Shown piece by piece: positions 8,305 to 17,332 of a stretch of DNA of 31,108 nucleotides. Position 1 is the first letter of the stretch. Every line of letters begins with the position of its first letter. Made by a program: the position numbers and the translations under genes. Origin of the DNA: CAYJPV01 sp964396055 (GTDB lineage: Bacteria > Acidobacteriota > Vicinamibacteria > Vicinamibacterales > JAKQTR01); assembly GCA_964396055.1 (NCBI GenBank), contig CAYNDV010000044.1, positions 1 through 31,108 of the forward strand, in the 5' to 3' direction. The notes under the pieces are model-generated. The model was not told the DNA's origin. It was given only the letters and a program-made list of their open reading frames with translations, and made no database searches.

Positions 8305-10929
8305 ATGCCGCAGTCCGTCAACGACACGGCGCCCGTTCAGCCGCCCGACGCGGCGGACGGGCGCGCCAGCGCCCCGACAGCCGTCGAGGCGTCCGCCCTC
8401 GACACCGCCGCTGCCGCCGCCGCCTTCGAGGCGGGCCAGGCGGAGTCCGACGACTACTCGGCGGACAAGATCAAGGTGCTGGAGGGCCTCGAGGCCGTCC
8501 GCAAGCGCCCGGCGATGTACATCGGGTCGACGGGCCCGATCGGCCTGCACCACCTCGTCTACGAAGTCGTCGACAACTCGATTGACGAGGCGCTGGCGGG
8601 CTACTGCGACGAGGTGATCGTCGTCATCCACACGGACAACTCGGTCACCGTGTCGGACAACGGGCGCGGCATCCCGGTGGACATGCACGCCAGCGGCCGG
8701 TCGGCGGCGGAAGTGGTGCTGACGGTGCTGCACGCGGGCGGCAAGTTCGACAACGACAGCTACAAGGTGTCGGGCGGCCTGCACGGCGTGGGCGTGTCGG
8801 TGGTGAATGCCCTGTCGGAGGTGCTGGACCTCGAGATCTGGCGCAACGGCCACGTCTACCAGCAGTCGTACGAGCGCGGCGCCCCGACGGGCGCCCTCGA
8901 GGTGACGGGGACGACGAAGCGGCGCGGCACGAAGGTGCACTTCAAGCCGGACGCCCGGATCTTCGAGACGCTGGAGTTCAGCTTCGACACCCTGGCGCAG
9001 CGCCTGCGCGAGCTGGCGTTCCTGAACCCGGGCGTGCGCATCACGATTCAGGACGAGCGCGAGGAAAAGCGCCACGAGTTCCACTACGACGGGGGCATCG
9101 TCTCGTTCGTCACGCACCTGAACAAGAACAAGGCGCTGGTGCACGACAAGCCGATCTACATGCGGGGCGAGAAGGACGGCATCATCGCCGAGATCGCGCT
9201 GCAGTGGAACGACAGCTACACCGAGACGGGGTACTCGTTCGCCAACAACATCAACACGCACGAGGGCGGCACGCACCTGTCGGGGTTCCGGGCGGCGCTC
9301 ACGCGCACGGTGAACTACTACGCCACGAAGAACAACCTGGCGAAGGACCTGAACGAGGGCATCAGCGGCGACGACATCCGTGAAGGCCTGATCAGCATCA
9401 TCAGCGTCAAGATCCCGCGGCCGCAGTTCGAGGGGCAGACCAAGACGAAGCTCGGCAACACCGAGGTGAAGGGCATCGTCGAGGCGATCGTGAACGACCG
9501 GCTGGGGGCGTACCTCGAGGAGAACCCGGCGGTCGCCAAGCGGATTGTGGCCAAGGCCACCGACGCGGCGCGGGCGCGCGAGGCGGCCCGCAAGGCCCGC
9601 GACCTGGTGCGGCGCAAGGGCGCCCTCGACAACAGCGCCCTGCCCGGCAAGCTGGCCGACTGCCAGGAACGCGACCCCGCGCAGAGCGAGCTCTACATCG
9701 TCGAGGGCGAGTCGGCCGGCGGGTCGGCCAAGCAGGGACGCGACCGGCGCTTCCAGGCGATCCTGCCCATCAAGGGCAAGATCCTGAACGTGGAGCGGGC
9801 CCGGTTCGACCGCATGATCAGCAGCGAGGAGATCCGCGCGATCATCGCGGCCCTCGGGTGCGGCATCGGCGCCGAGGACTTCGACCTGTCGAAGCTGCGG
9901 TACCACCGCATCATCATCATGACGGACGCGGACGTGGACGGCTCGCACATCCGCACGCTGCTGCTCACGTTCTTCTACCGGCAGCTGCCCGGGCTCATCA
10001 GCAACGGGTACGTCTACATCGCCCAGCCGCCGCTGTACCGGGCGAAACGCGGCAAGGCCGAGACCTACATCAAGGACGACCGCGAGCTCGAGACGTTCCT
10101 GATCCGGCGGGCGGTGGAGCACCGCACGCTCAAGACCAACGGATCGCTGCTCTCGGGCGCCGACCTCGAGCGCCTGCTGCACCGGGCCATCGCGTACGGC
10201 AAGCAACTGGCCACCGTGGAACGTCGCGGCTACACCGCCGGCGTGATCCACGCGCTGCTCGGCCGCGACCTCCACGACCGGGCGTTCTTCAGCGATCGGG
10301 CGCAGGTGGACGCCCTGGCCGAGGTCCTCGGCCAGGACGAGACGCGCACGGCGACGGTGACGCGCGACGAGGAGCACAACCGCTACCAGGTCCAGGTCGA
10401 GGACGGGAGCGGGCCGTACGTGCGGCGCATGACCGTCGGCGCGGAGCTGCTCGGGACGAGCGACTACCGGTCGTTGCTGACGACGTGGCGCGAGATCAAG
10501 GACCTCGAGTGGCCGGTGACGGTGATGACGCAGGCGGCGCCGAAGGCCGAGGACGAGGAGCCGGAGACCGGCGCTCCCGACGACGACGGCGCGGCCGAGG
10601 GGGCCCAGGCGGCGGCGCCCGCGGCCCGCGGGGCCAAGGCCCCGCCGGCCGACGTCCCGCTGGCGTCGATCGAGGCCCTGGTGGAGTTCTTCATCGCGGC
10701 GGGCAAGAAGGGCGTGGCGATCAACCGCTACAAGGGCCTCGGCGAGATGAACCCGGACCAGCTCTGGGCCACGACGATGGACCCCGAGGCCCGGACGCTG
10801 CTGATGGTGAAGGCCGAGGATCACACCGAGGCCGACTCGATGTTCACGACGCTGATGGGCGACCAGGTGGAGCCCCGGCGCAAGTTCATCGAGGACAACG
10901 CGCTCGACGTGAGGAATTTGGATATCTGA
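8305..10929 (+). CDS. gyrB: DNA gyrase subunit B
   Basis: GyrB is the ATPase subunit of gyrase, which introduces negative supercoils. The 874-residue product has a low-complexity Ala/Asp-rich N-terminal extension of about 50 residues before DKIKVLEGLEAVRKRPAMYIG. The GHKL ATPase motifs DNSIDEAL and DNGRGIPVD follow. The Toprim domain has EGESAGGSAKQGRD from 467 and DADVDGSHI. The C-terminus is KGLGEMNPDQLW (from about 810) to DVRNLDI. Between PPLYRAKRGK (about 578) and KGLGEM lies an insert of roughly 200 residues like that of proteobacterial GyrB, including an acidic/Ala-rich linker. The start is uncertain because the upstream GAGG is about 13 nt away. recF, often between dnaN and gyrB, is absent. 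A (GACAGAA)n tract follows the stop. Confidence 0.98.
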   Translation: MPQSVNDTAPVQPPDAADGRASAPTAVEASALDTAAAAAAFEAGQAESDDYSADKIKVLEGLEAVRKRPAMYIGSTGPIGLHHLVYEVVDNSIDEALAGYCDEVIVVIHTDNSVTVSDNGRGIPVDMHASGRSAAEVVLTVLHAGGKFDNDSYKVSGGLHGVGVSVVNALSEVLDLEIWRNGHVYQQSYERGAPTGALEVTGTTKRRGTKVHFKPDARIFETLEFSFDTLAQRLRELAFLNPGVRITIQDEREEKRHEFHYDGGIVSFVTHLNKNKALVHDKPIYMRGEKDGIIAEIALQWNDSYTETGYSFANNINTHEGGTHLSGFRAALTRTVNYYATKNNLAKDLNEGISGDDIREGLISIISVKIPRPQFEGQTKTKLGNTEVKGIVEAIVNDRLGAYLEENPAVAKRIVAKATDAARAREAARKARDLVRRKGALDNSALPGKLADCQERDPAQSELYIVEGESAGGSAKQGRDRRFQAILPIKGKILNVERARFDRMISSEEIRAIIAALGCGIGAEDFDLSKLRYHRIIIMTDADVDGSHIRTLLLTFFYRQLPGLISNGYVYIAQPPLYRAKRGKAETYIKDDRELETFLIRRAVEHRTLKTNGSLLSGADLERLLHRAIAYGKQLATVERRGYTAGVIHALLGRDLHDRAFFSDRAQVDALAEVLGQDETRTATVTRDEEHNRYQVQVEDGSGPYVRRMTVGAELLGTSDYRSLLTTWREIKDLEWPVTVMTQAAPKAEDEEPETGAPDDDGAAEGAQAAAPAARGAKAPPADVPLASIEALVEFFIAAGKKGVAINRYKGLGEMNPDQLWATTMDPEARTLLMVKAEDHTEADSMFTTLMGDQVEPRRKFIEDNALDVRNLDI

Positions 10930-10933
10930 AGAA

Positions 10934-10961
10934 GACAGAAGACAGAAGACAGAAGACAGAA
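10934..10961. repeat. (GACAGAA)4 tract after the gyrB stop
   Basis: Four perfect GACAGAA units on the gyrB sense strand begin 5 bp after its TGA. The rest of the gyrB-gyrA gap (to 11034) contains a short GCGCGCTGACGCGC stretch and an AAGGA ribosome-binding site for gyrA. Confidence 0.92.
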
Positions 10962-11034
10962 GGGAGCGCGCTGACGCGCTTGGACTGACGCCGACCCATT
11001 CCTGCTTCTGGATTCCCGCTTCCGACAAGGAACA

Positions 11035-13521
11035 ATGGAAACGTCCGCGAAGATCCCCGTCGCCATCGAAGACGAGATGAAGCGCTCGTACCTGGATTAC
11101 GCCATGAGCGTGATCATCGGGCGGGCGCTGCCCGACGTGCGCGACGGCCTGAAACCCTCGCACCGCCGCGTGCTCTACGGCATGCGGACGATGGGCCTGG
11201 CGTCGAACCGGGCGTACCGCAAGTGCGCGAAGATCGTCGGCGAGGTGATGGGCAACTTCCATCCCCACGGCGACAGCGCGATCTACGACACCCTCGTGCG
11301 GCTGGCGCAGGACTTCAACATGCGCAGCCCGCTCGTGGACGGGCAGGGCAACTTCGGATCCGTCGACGGCGACCCGCCCGCGGCCATGCGCTACACGGAA
11401 GCGCGGCTGCAGGCCCTCGCCGAAGAGATGATGGCCGACCTCGACAAGGACACGGTCGACTTCGTCCCCAACTACGACGAGACCACCGAGGAGCCCTCCG
11501 TCCTGCCGACCCCGTACCCGAACCTCCTGGTCAACGGGTCGTCGGGCATCGCCGTCGGGATGGCCACCAACATCCCGCCGCACAACCTGGCCGAGGTCAT
11601 CGACGGCGTCATCTGGACGATCGAGCACCCCGGCGTCACGGGCCTCGAGCGCGTGGCGGCGCTGATGCGCGTCATCCCCGGCCCCGACTTCCCGACCGGC
11701 GGCATCATCGTGGGCCGCCAGGGCATCTTCGAGGCCTACCGGGGCGGCCGCGGCACCATCACGGTGCGCGCAAAGACGTCCACCGAGACGTCGAAGAAGG
11801 GCGACCGCGTCTCGATCATCATCTCGGAGATCCCGTACCAGGTGAACAAGGCGCGGCTGATCGAGAAGATCGCCGAACTGGTGCGCGAGAAGACGATCGA
11901 GGGCATCTCGGACCTGCGCGACGAATCCGACCGCGACGGCATGCGGATCGTCATCGAGCTGAAACGCGGCGAGGTGCCGGAGGTGGTGCTGAACAACCTC
12001 TACAAGCACACGCCGCTGCAGTCGTCCTACGGGATCATCATGCTGGCCATCGTGGCCGGCCGACCCCGGGTGCTGCCCCTGGGCGAGATGATCGACCGGT
12101 TCGTCGACTTCCGCCGCGAGGTGGTGCGCCGGCGCATCGAGTTCGAGCTGCGCAAGGCCGAGGCCCGCGCCCACATCCTGGAGGGCCTCAAGATCGCCCT
12201 CGACCACCTCGACGAAGTGATCGCGCTCATCCGGGCGTCACGGTCGCCGGCCGAGGCCCGCGAGGGGCTCATCTCGCGCTTCGGGCTGTCGGCCATCCAG
12301 GCCCAGGCCATCCTCGACATGCAGCTGCAGCGCCTGACCGGCCTCGAGCGCCAGAAGATCGAGGACGAGCTGGTGGAGGTGCTGAAGACCATCGAGCGGC
12401 TGCGGGCCATCCTGGCCAGCGACCGGCTGCTGATGGACATCGTCGTCTCGGAGCTGCGGGCGATCCGCGACCGGTTCGGCGACGCCCGGCGCACGGAAAT
12501 CACCGACGAGAACGGCGAGTTCCAGATCGAGGACCTGATTGCCGACGAGGAGGTGGCCATCACGGTCACGTCCACCGGTTACGTGAAGCGGACGAGCCTG
12601 TCGAGCTACCGGAACCAGCGCCGGGGCGGCAAGGGCCGCATCGGGATGCGGTTCCGCGAGGAGGACTTCGTCTCGCACCTCTTCGTGGCGTCCACGCACG
12701 CCTACATCCTGATCTTCTCGGACCGGGGCCGGGCGTACTGGCTGAAGGTGCACGAGATTCCGGATGTGGGCCCCGACGGGCGGGGCAAAGCGATGGCGAA
12801 CCTCGTGTCGATGGCCGAGGGCGAGAAGATCGCCGCGCTGCTCGCCGTGCGGGAGTGGGAGGACGGCCGGTACGTCTTCATGGGCACCCGGAAGGGCGTG
12901 GTGAAGAAGACCGAGTTGAAGGCCTACCAGAACCCCAGGGCCGGCGGCATCATCGCGATGGGGGTCGAGGACGGCGACCAGGTGATTGCCGTGCAGATGA
13001 CCGACGGGACGGGGGAGATCTTCCTGGGCACCCGGGACGGGATGGCCATCCGGTTCCCGGAAAGCGACGTCCGGCCGATGGGGCGGACGGCGTACGGGGT
13101 GCGCGGCATCAGCCTGCGCGAGGGCGACGCGGTGGTGGCGATGGAGGTGGTGCCCGCGGGCAGCGACGCCACCGTGATGACCGTTTGCGAGAACGGGTAC
13201 GGCAAACGGACCCCCCTCGACGAATACCGCGTGCAGTCGAGGGGCGGAGTGGGTATTATTAGCATCCACACGACCGATCGGAACGGTCGCGTGGTCGGAA
13301 TTGCGTCCGTCGGCGCCGAAGACGAGCTGATGCTCATCACGCTGCAGGGGAAGGTCCTGCGCATGCCGACGAGTGGGACTCGGCCGATCGGTCGGGCGAC
13401 ACAGGGCGTGCGCCTGATCGGGATCGAGGCCGACGACCGAGTCGTGTCAGTGGTCCGTCTGGCGGAACGGGACGAGGACCGGGAAAACGGGCAGGACGAA
13501 GAAACCCCAACAGCGGAGTAA
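11035..13521 (+). CDS. gyrA: DNA gyrase subunit A
   Basis: GyrA cuts and rejoins DNA in the gyrase complex. The 828-residue product has the catalytic Tyr at 120 (AAMRYTEARL). The quinolone region HPHGDSAIYDT keeps Ser81 and Asp85, equivalents of E. coli Ser83 and Asp87, so it looks wild type there. The coiled-coil tower is about 360-480. The C-terminal beta-pinwheel carries the gyrA box QRRGGKG at 528-534, which separates GyrA from ParC. An AAGGA precedes the ATG at good spacing. The C-terminus is acidic. The lipoprotein gene follows after 11 bp and probably shares the transcript. Confidence 0.98.
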   Translation: METSAKIPVAIEDEMKRSYLDYAMSVIIGRALPDVRDGLKPSHRRVLYGMRTMGLASNRAYRKCAKIVGEVMGNFHPHGDSAIYDTLVRLAQDFNMRSPLVDGQGNFGSVDGDPPAAMRYTEARLQALAEEMMADLDKDTVDFVPNYDETTEEPSVLPTPYPNLLVNGSSGIAVGMATNIPPHNLAEVIDGVIWTIEHPGVTGLERVAALMRVIPGPDFPTGGIIVGRQGIFEAYRGGRGTITVRAKTSTETSKKGDRVSIIISEIPYQVNKARLIEKIAELVREKTIEGISDLRDESDRDGMRIVIELKRGEVPEVVLNNLYKHTPLQSSYGIIMLAIVAGRPRVLPLGEMIDRFVDFRREVVRRRIEFELRKAEARAHILEGLKIALDHLDEVIALIRASRSPAEAREGLISRFGLSAIQAQAILDMQLQRLTGLERQKIEDELVEVLKTIERLRAILASDRLLMDIVVSELRAIRDRFGDARRTEITDENGEFQIEDLIADEEVAITVTSTGYVKRTSLSSYRNQRRGGKGRIGMRFREEDFVSHLFVASTHAYILIFSDRGRAYWLKVHEIPDVGPDGRGKAMANLVSMAEGEKIAALLAVREWEDGRYVFMGTRKGVVKKTELKAYQNPRAGGIIAMGVEDGDQVIAVQMTDGTGEIFLGTRDGMAIRFPESDVRPMGRTAYGVRGISLREGDAVVAMEVVPAGSDATVMTVCENGYGKRTPLDEYRVQSRGGVGIISIHTTDRNGRVVGIASVGAEDELMLITLQGKVLRMPTSGTRPIGRATQGVRLIGIEADDRVVSVVRLAERDEDRENGQDEETPTAE

Positions 13522-13532
13522 AGGAGGCTGGC

Positions 13533-14273
13533 ATGTTTCGGCCGAACAGTTTGCGTATCGTGATCGCTCCGGCGCTGATTCTCGCCATCATGGCGCTGGT
13601 CAGCTGCGGCGGGAGCGGCGAAGAGGCGACCACCCTGCGCAAGTACTTCAACGCGTCGAAGATGCGCGACAACCTGACGCTGGCCAACATCGCCACCGTG
13701 GGGTTCGACCCGGAGAAGGACGGACAGGTGTCCACGTTCAGCGTGATCAGTTCGACGCCGGATGCCGTCGAGCCGCTGACGCTGAAGCAGCACGCCGCCG
13801 ACCTCAAGGCGGCCCAGGACGCCGAGAACGAGTTCAGCAAGAAGAAGAAGGAATTCCAGGACGCCAACACCGAGGCGATCGACCGCATCCTGAAGGCCGA
13901 AGCGGCCAACAAGCCCCTGAAGGGCAAGGACGCCGACCTGCAGAAGGAATGGACGAAGTGGCGCGAAGAAACGGCCGTCTTCGCCAAGAAGGTCTCCGAA
14001 GCCCGCGTGGCGCTCAACAAGGACCGCCCGGTCGTCGAGATCAGCGTCCAGGACGCGCGCAACCCGGTGGTCGTCACCGACTACGAGGGTGAGATCAACA
14101 CCAAGGACATCACCATCGATGCCAAGGTGAAGCTGCCGGACGGCTCCGACGCCAGCAAGAAGTACGTGTTCACCATCAAGCGCGCCACCCTCAAGGGCGT
14201 GGTGGGCAAGGACGGCAACCCGGGCGACCTGGTCGGCCGCTGGGTGATCACGGGGTTCAAGGCAGCGGAGTAA
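13533..14273 (+). CDS. Putative lipoprotein of unknown function downstream of gyrA
   Basis: I do not recognise a named family. The 246-residue product has an N-terminal hydrophobic segment (about 8-22) ending in LVSC, a lipobox with the acylated Cys at 25, followed by GGSG, so a membrane-anchored lipoprotein is likely. Residues about 85-160 are Lys/Glu/Ala-rich and probably helical or coiled coil. The C-terminal third (about 165-246) is rich in alternating Val/Ile/Thr and looks like beta structure. A strong AAAGGAGG lies 6 bp before the ATG. The 11-bp gap to gyrA suggests co-transcription, but function cannot be inferred from that. A rho-independent terminator candidate follows at 14379-14408. 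Confidence 0.85.
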   Translation: MFRPNSLRIVIAPALILAIMALVSCGGSGEEATTLRKYFNASKMRDNLTLANIATVGFDPEKDGQVSTFSVISSTPDAVEPLTLKQHAADLKAAQDAENEFSKKKKEFQDANTEAIDRILKAEAANKPLKGKDADLQKEWTKWREETAVFAKKVSEARVALNKDRPVVEISVQDARNPVVVTDYEGEINTKDITIDAKVKLPDGSDASKKYVFTIKRATLKGVVGKDGNPGDLVGRWVITGFKAAE

Positions 14274-14286
14274 GGCAAGAAGAAGA

Positions 14287-14332
<46 letters not shown>

Positions 14333-14378
14333 GGGACCGAGCTGTCCCGCCTCCTTCTTCGCCGCTTCCTCAAGAGAA

Positions 14379-14408
14379 AGGGCCCGGCAGCGTGAGCTAC
14401 CGGGCCCT
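14379..14408. terminator. Bidirectional stem-loop between convergent lipoprotein gene and uvrD
   Basis: AGGGCCCGG (14379-14387) pairs perfectly with CCGGGCCCT (14400-14408) around a 12-nt loop. The stem is preceded by AGAGAA and followed by CTTTCT, giving short T-rich tails in both directions. It is the only strong stem between the convergent genes and is well placed to terminate both. Confidence 0.65.
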
Positions 14409-14419
14409 CTTTCTGCTCC

Positions 14420-14489
14420 GGGCTTCGGGCTCCGGGCTTCGGGCTTCGGGCTTCGGGCTTCGGGCTCCTGGCTCCTGGCTCCGTGCTCC
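14420..14489. repeat. Heptamer (GGGCTTC)n tract
   Basis: Ten consecutive 7-bp units: GGGCTTC, GGGCTCC, GGGCTTC four times, GGGCTCC, TGGCTCC twice and GTGCTCC. It lies between the terminator stem and the uvrD-side CTTCTGT tract. It is one of several families with the same 7-bp period and unrelated sequence. Confidence 0.92.
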
Positions 14490-14495
14490 GTGTAT

Positions 14496-14530
14496 CTTCC
14501 GTCTTCTGTCTTCTGTCTTCTGTCTTCTTC
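14496..14530. repeat. (GACAGAA)n tract after uvrD (reverse orientation)
   Basis: CTTCCGT, three CTTCTGT units and CTTCTTC lie on the plus strand. On the uvrD sense strand this reads GAAGAAGACAGAA directly after the TAG stop. It mirrors the tract at 14291-14332 that follows the convergent lipoprotein gene. Confidence 0.9.
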
Positions 14531-14534
14531 CCCG

Positions 14535-17006
14535 CTATGCCCGTTCCAACCGCGCGTACTTGGCGAGCAGCCGCTTCGTGCCCACCGACGCGAAGCGGAC
14601 CGCCAGTTTGAGATCGCCGCCCTCGCCCTCGAGGCCCAGTATGGTGCCGATGCCGAACTGGGCGTGGCGCACGCGCATCCCCAGGCGCAACTCGCCCGAC
14701 TGATCCTCGTCCTCGTACGCAAACGGCACGTCGGCCTTCGGCCCGCCGGATCCCGCCGTCGTCCCCGGATTCCGCCCCGCGGCCGCCCCGCCGTCCCGAC
14801 CGTGGCCCGGCCGCCCGCCCCAGCCTTCGGCGCCCTCCCGGCTGCGGCCGTACCCCGCCTGCCCGTCGCGCCCGCCGTACCCGCGGCCGCCGCCGCCATA
14901 CCCGCCGCGCGAGGGGCGTGCGTAGGGGTCGACCGAGCCGCCGCGGAAGAGCGAACTCTGCCACGTGCCGCCCGAGAAGTCGTACCGCTTCACCAGGTCC
15001 TTCGGCACTTCGTCGAGGAAACGTGACGGCTCCGAGGCGCGATACTCGCCAAAGACACGCCGGCGGGCGGCGCTCGTCAGGAACAACTGCTGCCGGGCAC
15101 GTGTCATGCCCACGTAACACAGCCGCCGTTCCTCCTCCATATCCTCGTCTTCGTCGGAGGCGCGTGAGTGGGGGAACAACCCTTCCTCGAGACCCGCAAT
15201 GAAGACGGCCGGGAACTCCAGGCCCTTGGCACTGTGCAGCGTCATCAGGATCACGCGGGCGTCCTCGGTGCCGTCCGATTCATCCGCCTCGGCCAGCAGC
15301 GAGAGACGGTCGACGAAGCCGGCCAGCGACGCCTCGGGCTCGCGGCCTTCGTACTCGCGGGCAGCCGAGACCAGCTCGGCCAGGTTCTCGATCCGGCCCT
15401 CGGATTCTTCGCTGCGATCCTCGCGGAGATCCTGCAGGTAGCCCGACTGGTCGAGCACCTTGGCGATGGTCACCGACACGGATTCGCGCTGCGCCATGTC
15501 CGTGAGCGACCGAATCAGGTCGCGGAACGCCACCAGCGACGCCGCCGCCCGGTTCGGGAACCGCTTTGCGTCGAGTCCCTGGCAGAGACAGGTCCATAGC
15601 GAACGGGCTTCGGAGGGGCCATCCGGCTCGAGCGGCAGGCCGCCGGTCGGGGCGTGGGGCTCAGGGCCCGGGGTTGCCGATGTCTCGGCCCCATGCCCCA
15701 TATCCCATATCCCATGTCCCTGATCGCGAAGCCCGTCGAGCGCGTCCATGACGCCCTTGCCGATCCCCCGCGCGGGGACGTTGATCACCCGCCGAACGCT
15801 CACATCGTCGTGGGGGTTGAGGAGGAGCTTGAGGTAGGCGAGGGCGTCCTTGACCTCCTTGCGTTCGTAGAAGCGGACGCCGCCGACAATCATGTACGGC
15901 AGGTTCTCGCGGCGCAGCGCGTCCTCGACGACGCGCGACTGGGCGTTGGTGCGGTAGAGGATGGCGGCCGTGTTGTCGCGGCTGGCCTGCAGCACGGTGC
16001 GCGCCGACCGCGCAATGAAGTCGGCCTCCTCGAGCTCGTCGGTGCACCGCACGCACGTGATGAGCTCACCGCCCTTCTGGTCGGTCCAGAGGCGCTTCTC
16101 CTTGCGGTTGCGGTTGTTGGCGATCACCGCCGACGCCGCGTCCAGGATCACCTGCGTGGAGCGGTAGTTGCGCTCCAGGCGCACCGTGACGGCGTTGGGG
16201 AAGTCGCGCTCGAAGTCGAGGATGTTGCGGATGTCGGCGCCGCGCCAGGCGTAGATCGACTGGTCGGGGTCGCCGACCACGGCCAGGTTGCGATGGACCT
16301 CGGCCAGGCGGCGCATGAGGAGGTACTGCGGGCGGTTCGTGTCCTGGTACTCGTCCACCATCACGAAACGGAACCGGCTGGCGTAGCGGGCCCGCACGTC
16401 TTCGGCCTTCTCGAACAACTCCACGGTCTTGAGCAGCAGGTCGTCGAAATCCAGGGCGCCGGCCCCCTTCAGGGCGGCCACGTACGCGTCGTAGACCTTC
16501 GCCATCTGCTCCGCGCGGAAGTTGAAGCGCTGCGACGCCATCGCGGCCGGCGACTCCATGCGGTTCTTGGCGTGGCTGACGCGGCCCAGGGCCGCCCGCG
16601 GCTGAATCGCGCTCTCGTCGATCTCGAGATCGCGCAGCACCTGCTTCATGGCCGAGAGCTGATCCGACGAGTCGTAGATGACGAAGTCGCGGGGCAGGCC
16701 GATGGCGGGCCCCTCGCGCCGGAGCAGCCGCGCGCACAGCGCGTGGAAGGTGGAGATCCACATGCCGGCGGACCCGGACCCCAGCAGGGTGGCCACGCGC
16801 TCGCGCATCTCCTCGGCCGCCTTGTTGGTGAAGGTGACGGCCAGGATCTCGGACGGATCGGCCACGCCGCTGCCCACGAGGTACGCGATGCGGTAGGCGA
16901 TCACACGGGTCTTGCCCGATCCCGCACCGGCCAGGATGAGCAGCGATCCGTCGGTGTGCAGCACCGCTTCGCGCTGCTCGGGGTTCAACTCTTCGAGGAA
17001 GGTCAT
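14535..17006 (-). CDS. pcrA: UvrD/PcrA family ATP-dependent DNA helicase
   Basis: PcrA/UvrD is a 3'-5' superfamily 1 helicase for excision repair and for clearing transcription or recombination intermediates. The 823-residue product has Walker A AGAGSGKT at 26-33, VTFTNKAAEEMRERV, VVDEYQDTN-type motif II, GDPDQSIYAWRGAD (motif III), HSAKGLEFPAVF (motif V) and YVGMTRARQQLFLT (motif VI). About 428-455 is a repeat-encoded insertion (15649-15723). Residues about 690-750 are a Gly/Arg-rich RGG-like linker. They lead to a C-terminal Tudor-like domain (VRHAQFGIGTILGLEGEG to LLAKYARLE), as in PcrA, where it contacts RNA polymerase. The ATG at 17004-17006 fits the conserved MTFLEELNPEQREAV start. A heptamer tract sits immediately upstream, so no Shine-Dalgarno is present. 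Confidence 0.96.
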   Translation of the reverse strand: MTFLEELNPEQREAVLHTDGSLLILAGAGSGKTRVIAYRIAYLVGSGVADPSEILAVTFTNKAAEEMRERVATLLGSGSAGMWISTFHALCARLLRREGPAIGLPRDFVIYDSSDQLSAMKQVLRDLEIDESAIQPRAALGRVSHAKNRMESPAAMASQRFNFRAEQMAKVYDAYVAALKGAGALDFDDLLLKTVELFEKAEDVRARYASRFRFVMVDEYQDTNRPQYLLMRRLAEVHRNLAVVGDPDQSIYAWRGADIRNILDFERDFPNAVTVRLERNYRSTQVILDAASAVIANNRNRKEKRLWTDQKGGELITCVRCTDELEEADFIARSARTVLQASRDNTAAILYRTNAQSRVVEDALRRENLPYMIVGGVRFYERKEVKDALAYLKLLLNPHDDVSVRRVINVPARGIGKGVMDALDGLRDQGHGIWDMGHGAETSATPGPEPHAPTGGLPLEPDGPSEARSLWTCLCQGLDAKRFPNRAAASLVAFRDLIRSLTDMAQRESVSVTIAKVLDQSGYLQDLREDRSEESEGRIENLAELVSAAREYEGREPEASLAGFVDRLSLLAEADESDGTEDARVILMTLHSAKGLEFPAVFIAGLEEGLFPHSRASDEDEDMEEERRLCYVGMTRARQQLFLTSAARRRVFGEYRASEPSRFLDEVPKDLVKRYDFSGGTWQSSLFRGGSVDPYARPSRGGYGGGGRGYGGRDGQAGYGRSREGAEGWGGRPGHGRDGGAAAGRNPGTTAGSGGPKADVPFAYEDEDQSGELRLGMRVRHAQFGIGTILGLEGEGGDLKLAVRFASVGTKRLLAKYARLERA
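15649..15723. repeat. Heptamer repeats inside uvrD/pcrA
   Basis: 15649-15676 reads as four 7-mers (GGGGCGT, GGGGCTC, AGGGCCC, GGGGTTG) and 15689-15723 as five (CCCCATG, CCCCATA, TCCCATA, TCCCATG, TCCCTGA). The segment is in frame in the helicase gene. It encodes a Gly/His/Pro/Met-rich stretch just after the conserved VPARGIGKGVMDAL region, which homologues lack. Confidence 0.82.
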
Positions 17007-17206
<200 letters not shown>

Positions 17207-17231
17207 TGAACGCCGCCCAGCCCCCATTGTA

Positions 17232-17332
17232 CCGTCGCGGCGTGCGTTGTGCGGCGCCGCCTCTCTTCTCTCTTCTTGCTTCTCTCTTCTTGCTTCTTTC
17301 TTCTTCTGTCTCCTGTCTCCTGTCTTCTTCCT
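17232..17332. repeat. A-free pyrimidine-rich heptamer tract downstream of glmS
   Basis: The plus strand has no A from 17232 to 17332. From about 17261 it is made of CTTCTCT, CTTCTTG, CTTCTTT and CTCCTGT units. On the glmS sense strand it reads GACAGGA/GAAGCAA-type repeats directly after the TAG stop. With the T-free tract it gives a transcript with a purine-rich 5' half and a pyrimidine-rich 3' half that could pair. Confidence 0.85.

Noticed and set aside
8278..12207. A 1309-codon open frame antisense to gyrB and gyrA
   Set aside because: It is rich in His, Arg, Val and Asp with no recognisable domain, and it is the predictable shadow of GC-rich codons opposite two certain genes.
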